This document shows, piece after piece, positions 17,865-26,629 of a DNA stretch of 64,000 bases. Made by a program: the position numbers and the translations under genes. This DNA is from DASQZK01 sp963732905 (lineage in GTDB: Bacteria; Bacteroidota; Bacteroidia; Bacteroidales; GCA-2748055), in contig CAVTBM010000006.1 in the NCBI GenBank assembly GCA_963732905.1, forward strand, positions 372,001 through 436,000, given 5' to 3'. The notes under the pieces were generated by a model. That model did not search any database, was not told the DNA's origin, and saw only the letters and a list, made by a program, of their open reading frames with translations. The first letter of the stretch is position 1. Every line of letters starts with the position of its first letter.

Positions 17865-19127
17865 ATGCTCATGACTCCCGAAAAAGAAAGGCTTATCTCC
17901 GCACTGCAGCACCAGGGTTCGTGCAGGATCCCGGTTGACTTAGGAGGTACCGCGGTTACCGGTATACATATTCTCATTGTTGAAAAACTGCGTCAGCATT
18001 ATGGTCTCAAGTTAAAACCTGTAAAACTGACCGAACCTTACCAGATGCTGGGTGAGATTGAGGAAGATTTGATGGAGGCCATGGGCGTGGATGTTATGGG
18101 CCTCACTCCGGAAAAGAACATGTTCGGATTCAGAAACTCCGGATGGAAGCCGTTTATAACGCCCTGGAAGCAGGAGATCCTGGTACCCGGTGATTTTAAT
18201 GTAAAGAAAGCCCCCGACGGAGGACTGCTGATGAGCCCGGAAGGAGATCTCAGCCTGCCGCCTTCAGCCAGGATGCCCACCGACAGCTACTTTTTCGATG
18301 CCGTCATCCGCCAGAAACCGCTGGATGAGGCAAGTCTTGATCCGGAAGACAACCTGGAGGAATTCACTTACCTGACCAGTGCCGACCTTGAGTACTGGTC
18401 TGCCATGGCCGAAAAGGCCCGGATTTCAACCCGGGGTATCATTGCCACCTTCGGAGGCACGGCTCTCGGCGACATCGCCCTGGTACCGGCCATGCAGCTC
18501 AGGGATCCCAAAGGCATCCGCGATATTTCGGAGTGGTACATGTCGACCATCGCCCGCACCGATTACATTCACCGGGTTTTTGAAAAACAGACAGACATAG
18601 CTGTTGCCAACTATGAAAAACTTGCACCCGTTATGGGTGACACCGTGGATGCCGTATTTATCTGCGGAACCGATTTCGGCACACAAAGCTCCCAGTTCTG
18701 TTCCCCTGAAACCTTCAATGAGCTGTATGCCCCGTATTATAAAAAAATTAACGATTGGATTCACCAAAATACAGGATGGAAGACATTCAAACATTCCTGC
18801 GGTGCGGTCGAACCCTTCATGCAACTTTTCATTGATGCCGGTTTCGACATCATCAATCCCGTGCAGATCAATGCGGCAGGCATGGACCCTGTCCATCTTA
18901 AAAAAGAATACGGCGACCACATCGTCTTCTGGGGCGGAGGCATTGACACCCAGATCACACTTCCTTTCAGCACACCCGGAGAAGTGAAAAAACAGGTCCT
19001 TAAAAACTGCGAAGTCTTCTCAGTAAACGGTGGTTTTGTATTTAACACCGTCCATAACATCCAGGCCAATGTGCCGGTGGAAAACGTTGTAGCCATGCTT
19101 GAAGCCCTGAAGGAGTTCAACCGCTGA
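17865..19127 (+). CDS. Uroporphyrinogen decarboxylase superfamily protein (methyltransferase-like) 2
   Basis: Second UroD-superfamily protein, 420 residues, longer than its neighbour and only distantly similar to it. It keeps His310 and Cys312 (KHSCGAVEPF) of the metal site, but the third cysteine position is changed: the matching segment reads NGGFVFNTVHNIQ, with His397 as a possible replacement ligand. Such proteins turn up in Bacteroidota and Planctomycetota carbohydrate gene clusters and have no proven reaction that I know of. It starts 11 bp after the first UroD-like gene; a second in-frame ATG is at 17871. Not HemE by context and motifs. Confidence 0.85.
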   Translation: MLMTPEKERLISALQHQGSCRIPVDLGGTAVTGIHILIVEKLRQHYGLKLKPVKLTEPYQMLGEIEEDLMEAMGVDVMGLTPEKNMFGFRNSGWKPFITPWKQEILVPGDFNVKKAPDGGLLMSPEGDLSLPPSARMPTDSYFFDAVIRQKPLDEASLDPEDNLEEFTYLTSADLEYWSAMAEKARISTRGIIATFGGTALGDIALVPAMQLRDPKGIRDISEWYMSTIARTDYIHRVFEKQTDIAVANYEKLAPVMGDTVDAVFICGTDFGTQSSQFCSPETFNELYAPYYKKINDWIHQNTGWKTFKHSCGAVEPFMQLFIDAGFDIINPVQINAAGMDPVHLKKEYGDHIVFWGGGIDTQITLPFSTPGEVKKQVLKNCEVFSVNGGFVFNTVHNIQANVPVENVVAMLEALKEFNR

Positions 19128-19220
19128 CACCATGTTTACGAAAAGGCTGGCAGACAGTGCTGGAATTGAAAATCCGGGGGTTTGTAAAGTATGTACATAC
19201 TCATGTAAAAAAACAGAATA

Positions 19221-21467
19221 ATGAAGTCATCCAGAAATGTTTTAATCCTGATTATCTTTTCATTCCTGCTGTATTCATGCTCCCCGAATCCGGGAATGTT
19301 TGAATTCCAGTATCCTGTTGATCATTTCACCGATGATGCCTTCCTCGACCTGCGGTATCTGAACGAAGATCAGGCCGGTCAGCACGGCTTTATCGGACTG
19401 TCGGCTGACAGCAACAGTTTTGTAAGAGGTGATGGTGAAGCGATCCGGTTCTGGTCGGTTAATGATGCTGTTAATGCCAATCGTCTCACCGATGAGGAAA
19501 TGCTAAGGCATGCCAGGTTCCTGGCGAAGATCGGCGTTAATATGATCCGGCTGCACAGTTCCATAAACCCCGCCGGCAAAGGGACACAAATCGATGAGGT
19601 GGATACCGCCGATGTCAGGGCTATATGGAAATCCGTTGCTTTCATGAAGAAAGAAGGTATTTACACTACCATCTCTCCCTTCTGGGCCCACAACGGCCAC
19701 ATGGGGGGTTGGGTTCCTAAAGAATGGGGTATCGACGGGTATTCCGGAAACGATGACCTATGGGGTGTCATCTTCTTCAACGACACACTGAAAGAAGCCT
19801 ATAAAACCTGGGTAAAATACCTGTACACAACTCCCAACCCTTATACCGGCCTTGCCCTGAAGGATGACCCGGCTGTCGCCCTGATCCAGGTACAGAATGA
19901 AGACGGGGTCTTTTTCTGGACCATGCAGAATATCAAGCCTGAACTGAAACTTTTAATCAGGAAGAAATTCACTGCCTGGCTGATGAAAAAATACGGCTCC
20001 TACAAGAATGCCCTGACACACTGGAATAATTTCAACCTCGAGGGGGATGATCCGGATCAGAGCCTGTTCGACATTTTCAGTACCTGGAATATGACCCAGG
20101 CCCTGCCTGAAAACGAAAAACCCAGGATGAAGGACCAGGTTGAATTCTTCACCGGGACGCAGTACAATTTTTATAAGGAAATGCACGATTATTACCGCGA
20201 TGTCCTGGGGTGTAAACAACTTATCAATGCCAGCAACTGGAGGACAGCCGATCAGCTCAGGCTTAACGACCTCGAAAGGTACACTTACACGGCCTGCGAA
20301 GTGGAAGCGGTCAACCGGTATTTTGATCCGGGTCATGTTGGCCAAAATTCCGGATGGCGAATCGATACCGGTCACTATTACCAGGGAAATTCGGCATTGC
20401 AACACCCGGTGGATCTGCCTGTCAATATTAAACAGGTGGAAGGCCATCCGATGCTGGTTACTGAAAGCGGCTGGAATCTCCCCAACAAGTACCAGTCTGA
20501 AGGACCACTGCTCGTCGCTGCATACAGTGCGCTCTCCGGTGTCGACTCATATTACTGGTTTGTTGTCAACGCCATTGATCTTGACCGCGATCCCTATATC
20601 TCCCGGATCAGCCCCGGTGACGATGTTCATCCTATGAACCGGTGGACCTATTCCACACCCGGCGGAATCTGGATGTTCCCGGCAAATGCCCTTATTTTCA
20701 GGCTTAATTATGTGAAACCCGGAAACACCGTTGTCCATGAGGACCGCACCATGGATCAACTGTATAACCGTGATATCCCGGTAATTTCGGAAGAAAGCAG
20801 TTACGACCCGAACCGCGATGCGGAGTTTGCCGCTGAGCGCGGGATGAAACAAACCGAGGTGAATCCTCTGGCTTACCTGACAGGCCGTGTAGAAGTCAGG
20901 TATGGAACAGATACCCCCGCTGTGCGTCTTTACCCCGGGCTGGATGACCTTATCAACCTTAAAACCAAAACAGTAACCAGCACCACAGGTGAGCTGGTAC
21001 TTAACTACGACCAGGGTGTTTTTACCCTCAACACACCCTGCGCAAGGGCGGTATCCGGATTTGTGACCCTGAACAAGGATTACAGGCTGGGATCACTAAG
21101 CATCGGGTCCCGAAACCATTATATCACCATCGAGCTGGTCTCCATGGACGGAAAACCTCTTGAAACCTCAACTAAAATCCTGCTTCAGGCCGGGCCGGTA
21201 TTCAGACCTGAAGGGTGGAAGGATAAACGTGCGAAATACAAGATGGGTAAAGATACCATACAGGGTTTTAAAATCCTTAACACCGGTCATATGCCCTGGG
21301 TGGGAAAATCGATATATGCTGACATCAGCCTGGAGAATCCGGAACTTAAAGAAGCTATCCTGCTGAATACAGCAGGTTATGAGGTTCATCGGATCCCGCT
21401 GATCAGGAACAAAGAAAAAGTCCATTTTGAACTGCCTTCAGATGTAATTTATATGATTCTGCAATAA
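19221..21467 (+). CDS. Lipoprotein glycoside hydrolase-like protein (clan GH-A-like fold)
   Basis: Predicted outer-surface or periplasmic lipoprotein of 748 residues (lipobox ending at Cys20). The first 480 residues look like a clan GH-A TIM-barrel: RFWSVNDAVNANRL, then MIRLHSS, a candidate acid/base Glu227 in QVQNEDGVFFW and a candidate nucleophile Glu415 in MLVTESGWN. The remaining 270 residues appear beta-rich and may be accessory domains. I cannot place it in a named GH family by eye; it resembles uncharacterised GH5/GH39-type hydrolases. It lies 93 bp after the second UroD-like gene and 42 bp before the TIM-barrel gene, in the same direction. Confidence 0.7.
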   Translation: MKSSRNVLILIIFSFLLYSCSPNPGMFEFQYPVDHFTDDAFLDLRYLNEDQAGQHGFIGLSADSNSFVRGDGEAIRFWSVNDAVNANRLTDEEMLRHARFLAKIGVNMIRLHSSINPAGKGTQIDEVDTADVRAIWKSVAFMKKEGIYTTISPFWAHNGHMGGWVPKEWGIDGYSGNDDLWGVIFFNDTLKEAYKTWVKYLYTTPNPYTGLALKDDPAVALIQVQNEDGVFFWTMQNIKPELKLLIRKKFTAWLMKKYGSYKNALTHWNNFNLEGDDPDQSLFDIFSTWNMTQALPENEKPRMKDQVEFFTGTQYNFYKEMHDYYRDVLGCKQLINASNWRTADQLRLNDLERYTYTACEVEAVNRYFDPGHVGQNSGWRIDTGHYYQGNSALQHPVDLPVNIKQVEGHPMLVTESGWNLPNKYQSEGPLLVAAYSALSGVDSYYWFVVNAIDLDRDPYISRISPGDDVHPMNRWTYSTPGGIWMFPANALIFRLNYVKPGNTVVHEDRTMDQLYNRDIPVISEESSYDPNRDAEFAAERGMKQTEVNPLAYLTGRVEVRYGTDTPAVRLYPGLDDLINLKTKTVTSTTGELVLNYDQGVFTLNTPCARAVSGFVTLNKDYRLGSLSIGSRNHYITIELVSMDGKPLETSTKILLQAGPVFRPEGWKDKRAKYKMGKDTIQGFKILNTGHMPWVGKSIYADISLENPELKEAILLNTAGYEVHRIPLIRNKEKVHFELPSDVIYMILQ

Positions 21468-21509
21468 CCGGATCAGCGATTTTTCCGATTAATAAAAACC
21501 GACTTACAG

Positions 21510-22448
21510 ATGATCACACGACGTCAAATGCTCAAATATACCGGTCTGGCGATGGCTGCCGCAAGTCTCCCCCTGGAAAAGACCTTGGCACGGGATGAAT
21601 CAGGGACCGGAAATTCCACCTTCAGGTTTTCGCTGAATACAAGCACCATCAGCGGCGCAAAACCCGGAATGAAAAAAAGCATCGATATTGCAGCCAGAGC
21701 CGGGTATGACGGTATCGAACTATGGGTAAGGGATGTCAGGGCTTACCTGGATGAGGGCAATACAGCCGTTTCACTGAAGAAATATTTGGATGACAGCGGA
21801 ATCATTGTTGAGGATGCCATCGGTTTTGCCCCCTGGCTTGTCAGGGATGAAAGCCGTCGAAAATCAGGGCTTGCCGAAATGAAGAGTGACATGGAGCTCA
21901 TGGCTTCCCTGGGATGCAGGCGTATAGCTGCCCCGGCAGCGGGAGTATCGGGAAATGAACCGCTGGATCTTTTCCGGGCAGGAGAACTCTACCGTGAACT
22001 GATCGCTCTGGGCCGGCAGTCCGGCGTTATGCCTCAGCTTGAATTCTGGGGGGCATCACCTTATCTTTTTCATCTCGGCCAGGCAGCCATGGTCTGCGCC
22101 GTTGCTGACGACCCCGACGTCCATATTCTTGCGGATGTTTTCCACCTTTTCCGTGGCGGCTCAGGCTTCGAAGGACTCAACATGCTGAACGGAAAAGTGC
22201 TTGAGATTTTCCATATGAATGACTATCCGGCCGGCATCCCTCGTGAACAACAGAATGACAGTGACCGGATTTACCCGGGTGATGGCGCCGCACCCATGAA
22301 ACAGATCCTCACCAGCCTGGCTTCGATAGGGGGCGAAAAAGTCCTCTCTGTCGAACTCTTCAACCAGGCATACTGGAAGCAGGATCCACAGACCGTCGCC
22401 GGTACCGCCCTGGAAAAAATGAAGGCTCTTGTAGCTTCCATAGAGTAA
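21510..22448 (+). CDS. Exported sugar phosphate isomerase/epimerase-like TIM-barrel protein
   Basis: Xylose-isomerase-like (AP endonuclease 2 superfamily) TIM-barrel of 312 residues. The N-terminus carries a twin-arginine-type signal (TRRQMLKYTG followed by a hydrophobic stretch), so it is probably exported folded by the Tat system. Conserved features are GYDGIELW, the metal-site stretches QLEFWG, ILADVFHLFRGG and FHMNDYP, and LSVELFNQ near the end. It closes the plus-strand carbohydrate run and converges with the GH9 gene 17 bp later. Members act as sugar isomerases or epimerases; the substrate here is unknown. Confidence 0.85.
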   Translation: MITRRQMLKYTGLAMAAASLPLEKTLARDESGTGNSTFRFSLNTSTISGAKPGMKKSIDIAARAGYDGIELWVRDVRAYLDEGNTAVSLKKYLDDSGIIVEDAIGFAPWLVRDESRRKSGLAEMKSDMELMASLGCRRIAAPAAGVSGNEPLDLFRAGELYRELIALGRQSGVMPQLEFWGASPYLFHLGQAAMVCAVADDPDVHILADVFHLFRGGSGFEGLNMLNGKVLEIFHMNDYPAGIPREQQNDSDRIYPGDGAAPMKQILTSLASIGGEKVLSVELFNQAYWKQDPQTVAGTALEKMKALVASIE

Positions 22449-22465
22449 CCGTACCGGAGCAGCCC

Positions 22466-24937
22466 TTATTTCTCCATCTGCTCTGCTGCCATCATCAGGA
22501 ATACGTACGCTGCGCCCGACGCGATAGTATACTCTTTCTGAACCCAGAAGAAAGGATCGTCTGCCTGGAATTCGATCAGATCCGGTTTTATGAGCAGCGG
22601 TCCGGGGCATATTCCCCCCGGGATGTAAGACCGGTCGGCCCGGTTGGCACCGTAAGCGGCCGTGACGGATTTTGCCCCGACACCCGTCACCAGTGAGTAA
22701 TTCGAAACGGGATGGTTACCATGCATATAACTGATCACATCGTAAATAAATCCGGTACCTGCTACGCCGGGAGCATATTTATGCAGATAGTACTGGGAAC
22801 GGGCTACACTGATATAATTGAAACCCGTACCAAACATACTGTGAATCTGAAGTACATGGTACGGACTCTGTGAAAGCTCTTCTTCAAACCGGCTTTCATA
22901 ATTTTTCAGTGCTTCATCAAAATTCTTCTTAAAGTCGGGGTCTCCCAGTTTATCCACCACCCTGCTTAATGACCATAACGAGTAGCTGCCAAACCGGCCC
23001 GACATGTCCATCGGCTCGAGCAGTAGCTTTTTAAATTCATCACGGCCTGTGCAAAGATAGAGTTCAACGGCAACCATCTTTTTTTGTGCCTGCTGATAGC
23101 GGGCAAAACGCGAAGGAGCGGGCGGTTGTGTTGAACTGCTGATGTTGTCCCAGATGGTCAGAGCCGTATTCAGACATTTTACGGATAATTCCGGATTATA
23201 CTCTTTCAATGCGCGTGAGGCCGCGGCCAGGGCAGAGGCCGCTTCATATTCATAGGATTCACGGTAGTTGGTAAAAGCCAGCCTGTCGTCCCGGATTCCT
23301 GAACGGCCGGCCGTCTTCTCTCCCGGTAAAAGTGCCGGATCGTACACCAGCCCGTCGGTTTGTGATGCGGCATCCCCCATCTGAAGATACTGTTCAAAAT
23401 TGGGACAGATAACGCCGCGGGTATAATGTCCGAAGTTTTCATAACAGGCGAGGATATAATCCACCCCATGTTCGATTTGCTGCAACAGGTCGGGCTTACC
23501 ATCGGGCTCGTGAAGCCTCACTTTGCGCCCGTCTTCATTGATGTAGGTCTGATCGGAAGAGGGATGAAATTCCTCCCATGTCAGACTCAGATCATATACC
23601 GTAGAAGTATTGGAGGGTGATTCAATGTCATTGTCTCCGGCATCGTGCCAGCCGCCGACGTTAAAGTGAGGGATGTGCTCATAAGCCTTGAATTTCGTGT
23701 GTGTCTCTTCATCCATCTGGTAGTTGTCAAAATGCTTTTTTCCTGGAGGGGCCTGAAGCGCGTCGTCGAGATGACATGCACCATGCCACAGCCTCATCCT
23801 GTCCCACACTGAAACATGGCACATCTGAACGGGAATAAAGGTTTCAAGGGTCGGCCTCCAGTATTCACCTGCATAGAGTGCCGGGCTGATCATAAAAGGT
23901 TCCGTCCGCTGATGACGATACTGAAGGAAATAAATCCCCTTACCCGTAATATCCGAAAAATCAAATCGGGCATACTGCTTTCTGTAATACGGACCCCAGA
24001 TAGCAGGCACACCTGATTTTACAAGTATATCACTGCCGTTCGCATCCAGCTTATAAAGGAATATACTGTCGGGGGTATCGGTCTTATCCATCTCAATCAC
24101 AGATACTTTTGGTTGAGCCGACTGGTACCCTATTTGTGAAAATCCCACCACGGGTTCACTCATCCAGTTTTCATGTATCTCCGGCCTGATTAGCCATTCG
24201 ATGACATTGCCCTTCCGGTCTCCAGGCAGCAAACTTCGAACAACAAACCATTTATGGTTGGTACTTCCCCTACCATCGAGCAGGTCAATATTTCCCTTTA
24301 TGGCTTCAATGGTCAGATGATGAAGGCTGTCACCGGGAGCCAGCGATAGTTTCCTGCCACTGGCCATCGGGACGGCTTCGAGCCGGTTGTCCCTGAATAC
24401 GCGGGGTCCATTAAACTGGTGTGGAAATATCCCATCATTGCCATCCATGACATAGGATTTTCCTTTATAGACACCCGGGAAAAACTCCATCATAAAGGCC
24501 AGCTTACCGATTAGGCTGTCAGCAATTTCTCCTTCCGTATTTACCGTTATTCTGAGGTTTTCTCCCTCTCCCTTGAGCTGAATATGGTATTTGAAGCCGA
24601 GCCTGGCATAGTCCATATCAACGAGGATTTCATTCCTAAGGCTGTCGACCCTGGTACTGACAAGGTCAGGTATAGGAATATCGAAGGCATCGGGGATAGG
24701 GACAGGTTCAAGGCGGATGTCTCCGTTTGAAGCTACCCTGTCACCATGAATGACCAGCTCTACCGCACCGCGGCGTCCCTGGTAGTATTGGTTATGAAAA
24801 GCCATAACGCTGAAGCATCGGGAATATAACTGTCCGTCATGGTCGATACGCAGTGATTCCGGCTGTTGTGCATTCATGAAAAAAGAGGGAGCTAACAGCA
24901 GCAGTAATGCTGTAATAATGTGGTTCATTTTCTTCAT
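22466..24937 (-). CDS. Glycoside hydrolase family 9 protein with N-terminal Ig-like domain
   Basis: Secreted GH9-type enzyme of 823 residues. After a signal peptide (about 1-23) there is an N-terminal region of about 270 residues, then an Ig-like cellulase N-terminal domain (from about VVGFSQIGYQSAQPKVSVIE). The (alpha/alpha)6 catalytic domain follows, with the signature GGWHDAGDND near residue 430 whose Asp residues activate water. The general acid is expected near the C-terminus, in the WVQKEYTIASGA segment. GH9 enzymes cut beta-1,4-glucans or remove glucosyl/glucosaminyl ends; the long N-terminal region is unusual and may signal another substrate. It faces the plus-strand carbohydrate genes, so shared regulation is plausible but not shown. 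Confidence 0.87.
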   Translation of the reverse strand: MKKMNHIITALLLLLAPSFFMNAQQPESLRIDHDGQLYSRCFSVMAFHNQYYQGRRGAVELVIHGDRVASNGDIRLEPVPIPDAFDIPIPDLVSTRVDSLRNEILVDMDYARLGFKYHIQLKGEGENLRITVNTEGEIADSLIGKLAFMMEFFPGVYKGKSYVMDGNDGIFPHQFNGPRVFRDNRLEAVPMASGRKLSLAPGDSLHHLTIEAIKGNIDLLDGRGSTNHKWFVVRSLLPGDRKGNVIEWLIRPEIHENWMSEPVVGFSQIGYQSAQPKVSVIEMDKTDTPDSIFLYKLDANGSDILVKSGVPAIWGPYYRKQYARFDFSDITGKGIYFLQYRHQRTEPFMISPALYAGEYWRPTLETFIPVQMCHVSVWDRMRLWHGACHLDDALQAPPGKKHFDNYQMDEETHTKFKAYEHIPHFNVGGWHDAGDNDIESPSNTSTVYDLSLTWEEFHPSSDQTYINEDGRKVRLHEPDGKPDLLQQIEHGVDYILACYENFGHYTRGVICPNFEQYLQMGDAASQTDGLVYDPALLPGEKTAGRSGIRDDRLAFTNYRESYEYEAASALAAASRALKEYNPELSVKCLNTALTIWDNISSSTQPPAPSRFARYQQAQKKMVAVELYLCTGRDEFKKLLLEPMDMSGRFGSYSLWSLSRVVDKLGDPDFKKNFDEALKNYESRFEEELSQSPYHVLQIHSMFGTGFNYISVARSQYYLHKYAPGVAGTGFIYDVISYMHGNHPVSNYSLVTGVGAKSVTAAYGANRADRSYIPGGICPGPLLIKPDLIEFQADDPFFWVQKEYTIASGAAYVFLMMAAEQMEK

Positions 24938-25054
24938 TAACTGTAAATTGGGTATGTTGGTTATTGGCCTTTAAAAGTAAAATAATTCAAGGATATTTCG
25001 TTTATACCCATCCTTTTTTTGAAATAATACAATCATAGTCGTTTAGATAAGCTC

Positions 25055-25184
25055 CCTTCGGCTCCGCTCAGGGACCACCTTCGGCTCCGCTCAGGGACCG
25101 ACGTATCTATATTTCTGTCAAAAATATTTCGACTTCGCTCAATAATTTTCTAAAACGCAAACCCTGAGCGAAGCCGAAGGTGGT
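25055..25184. repeat. 23-bp direct repeat pair plus inverted copy
   Basis: CCTTCGGCTCCGCTCAGGGA-CC occurs at 25055-25076 and again at 25078-25099. An inverted copy (ACCCTGAGCGAAGCCGAAGG, then TGGT) lies at 25161-25184 and differs at one base. A degenerate piece, TCGACTTCGCTCA, is at 25129-25141. The arms could form a long hairpin. This looks like a dispersed intergenic repeat or the remnant of a small non-coding element. Confidence 0.75.
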
Positions 25185-25482
25185 GAAATTGATATTACAA
25201 TCGGCATCGGTACCGGTCTATCCGGACCTGTCCAGAGATCCGGACCATGGCTAACGGCAACCCGGACAATATTTTCAGGTGTCTTGACGGCTTCAAGTCC
25301 GGATTTGCGGTATGGATAATAAAATGGAGCGGTGTTTTCAGACAGGAATATGAAGGTGCCAAAGCAAACCCCCGGCTTATGGAATGCCCTGCATCAGGCC
25401 AGTGCACGTATTCTGAATAGATTGTAACCTGTGAAAAGATGTTAATAATAACCCATCATTTCATATCGCTATCAAAAAAATG

Positions 25483-25490
25483 TACATTTG
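25483..25490 (+). promoter_or_regulatory. Putative Bacteroidota -7 box for DUF4834 gene
   Basis: TACATTTG matches TAnnTTTG exactly and ends 20 bases before the ATG at 25511, a natural spacing for a short leader. No clear -33 element is seen. Confidence 0.5.
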
Positions 25491-25510
25491 CATGAATTAA
25501 TGAGATAGGT

Positions 25511-25735
25511 ATGATCAGATTAATATTAATATTTGTACTTATATACCTGGTAATAAGAATGCTGGGGCAAATGTTCTTTCATGGTTCCGTCAGGGAATCC
25601 GGCGGTTATTCCCAAAATGAGGACAAAAAGACCCGGGAAGGAGATATCAGCGTTGAGAATCCTGCCAGTAAAACGCAAAAAAAACATCTAAAAAAGGATG
25701 TGGGTGATTACGTGGATTTTGAGGAGGTAGAATAG
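25511..25735 (+). CDS. DUF4834 family small membrane protein
   Basis: Small protein of 74 residues found in Bacteroidota. The first 20 residues form one hydrophobic helix (LILIFVLIYLVIRMLG). The rest is charged and ends with the family's GDYVDFEEVE signature. Probably an inner-membrane protein with a cytoplasmic tail. Its function is unknown. It stands alone: a good promoter box lies just upstream and a hairpin terminator just downstream. Confidence 0.82.
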   Translation: MIRLILIFVLIYLVIRMLGQMFFHGSVRESGGYSQNEDKKTREGDISVENPASKTQKKHLKKDVGDYVDFEEVE

Positions 25736-25798
25736 TAAAACCCGTCGCTCATGATCCAAATTCCCGGGTAAAGAGTATACTAAAAAAAGCAAATAAAC

Positions 25799-25836
25799 GA
25801 CAAAGAGACGTTACCGGTTGGTGCGTCTCTTTTTCG
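25799..25836 (+). terminator. Rho-independent terminator after DUF4834 gene
   Basis: AAAGAGACG (25802-25810) pairs with CGTCTCTTT (25824-25832) around a 13-base loop and is followed by more T residues. It lies about 65 bp after the DUF4834 stop. Confidence 0.8.
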
Positions 25837-25912
25837 TTAAGGATTTCCTTGACTGACAGGGGAGGCAGGTTGTTTTAAAAATACCTTTATCCGGAAGGAG
25901 AACCCGGACTTT

Positions 25913-26536
25913 TCAAGAGATGAATAAGTCATCTGCAGCATCCATATCTCCCCGGGTATTAACATTATAAAACAACCTGCCGGGATCAAATCCGAGCGCC
26001 CGCACATCGACGAGGCTGGCCCCCGTCCTGGATAAGAAATCTGACATCTTATATTGTCCTGAATGAATAAGATCTTCTGCCAGCAGCCACAAATGGGATG
26101 AATAAATCCCTGCCAGTGGTTCAATGCCCCCTTGTTTATTCATGCCTGCGATGGCGGGTGCATCGTGCATCACCGACAGTAAAGCCTGAATATACGCTAC
26201 CGTAATAAAAGGAATATCACAACTCAGGACAACAGCCCTGTCATGTCTGACATATCTGAGACAGCTGTGAAGTCCCGAAAGGGGTCCTTTTCCGGGAATT
26301 TCGTCCGGAACGGTCGGATAAGGGAAATCAGCCGGGAAAATGTTCTCCGGAGCACTGATCACAATATCATCGCAAAGAGCCTGGAGAACCTCAAGCGACC
26401 AGGTATAAAGTTCTTTTCCCCTGAAACGCAGAAAGGCTTTATTTTCGCCCATTCTTTTACTCTTTCCGCCTGCCAGGAGAATCCCGGAAATTTTAACAGA
26501 ACCCTTCAGCCTGGATACGCCAGAATAATCTCTCAT
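25913..26536 (-). CDS. mobA: Molybdenum cofactor guanylyltransferase
   Basis: MobA-type nucleotidyltransferase that attaches GMP to molybdopterin to form the guanine dinucleotide cofactor. It has 207 residues. The nucleotide-binding start LAGGKSKRMGENKAFL is at residues 21-36, and the family's GPLSGLHSCLRY and LSCDIPFI stretches follow. No other molybdenum cofactor genes are nearby. The ATG at 26536 leaves a 17-residue lead before the fold. A related MobA-like cytidylyltransferase is the main alternative. Confidence 0.88.
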   Translation of the reverse strand: MRDYSGVSRLKGSVKISGILLAGGKSKRMGENKAFLRFRGKELYTWSLEVLQALCDDIVISAPENIFPADFPYPTVPDEIPGKGPLSGLHSCLRYVRHDRAVVLSCDIPFITVAYIQALLSVMHDAPAIAGMNKQGGIEPLAGIYSSHLWLLAEDLIHSGQYKMSDFLSRTGASLVDVRALGFDPGRLFYNVNTRGDMDAADDLFIS

Positions 26537-26629
26537 GACGGTTCTGCGGTTAAACGGCGATAGATTATGAATTTTTCCTTTGGCATTATCAATGGATATA
26601 TACCCTGGATAAAGACTAATAAAACCGGG

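Larger units (their letters stand above)
24938..25510. other. Intergenic region with dispersed repeat
   Basis: This 573 bp gap carries the repeat cluster at 25055-25184 and the DUF4834 promoter region. A 70-codon minus-strand frame at 25195-25407 has no family features and I do not count it as a gene. The remaining sequence shows no RNA gene that I can recognise. Confidence 0.5.

Noticed and set aside
16852..19127. hemE heme-pathway decarboxylase
   Set aside because: Both proteins belong to the superfamily, but at least the first has MtaA-type metal ligands; they sit among glycosidases, and the HemE substrate signature is not seen.
25195..25407. 70-codon minus-strand frame in the gap before DUF4834
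   Set aside because: No similarity, no promoter, and it is next to the dispersed repeat.
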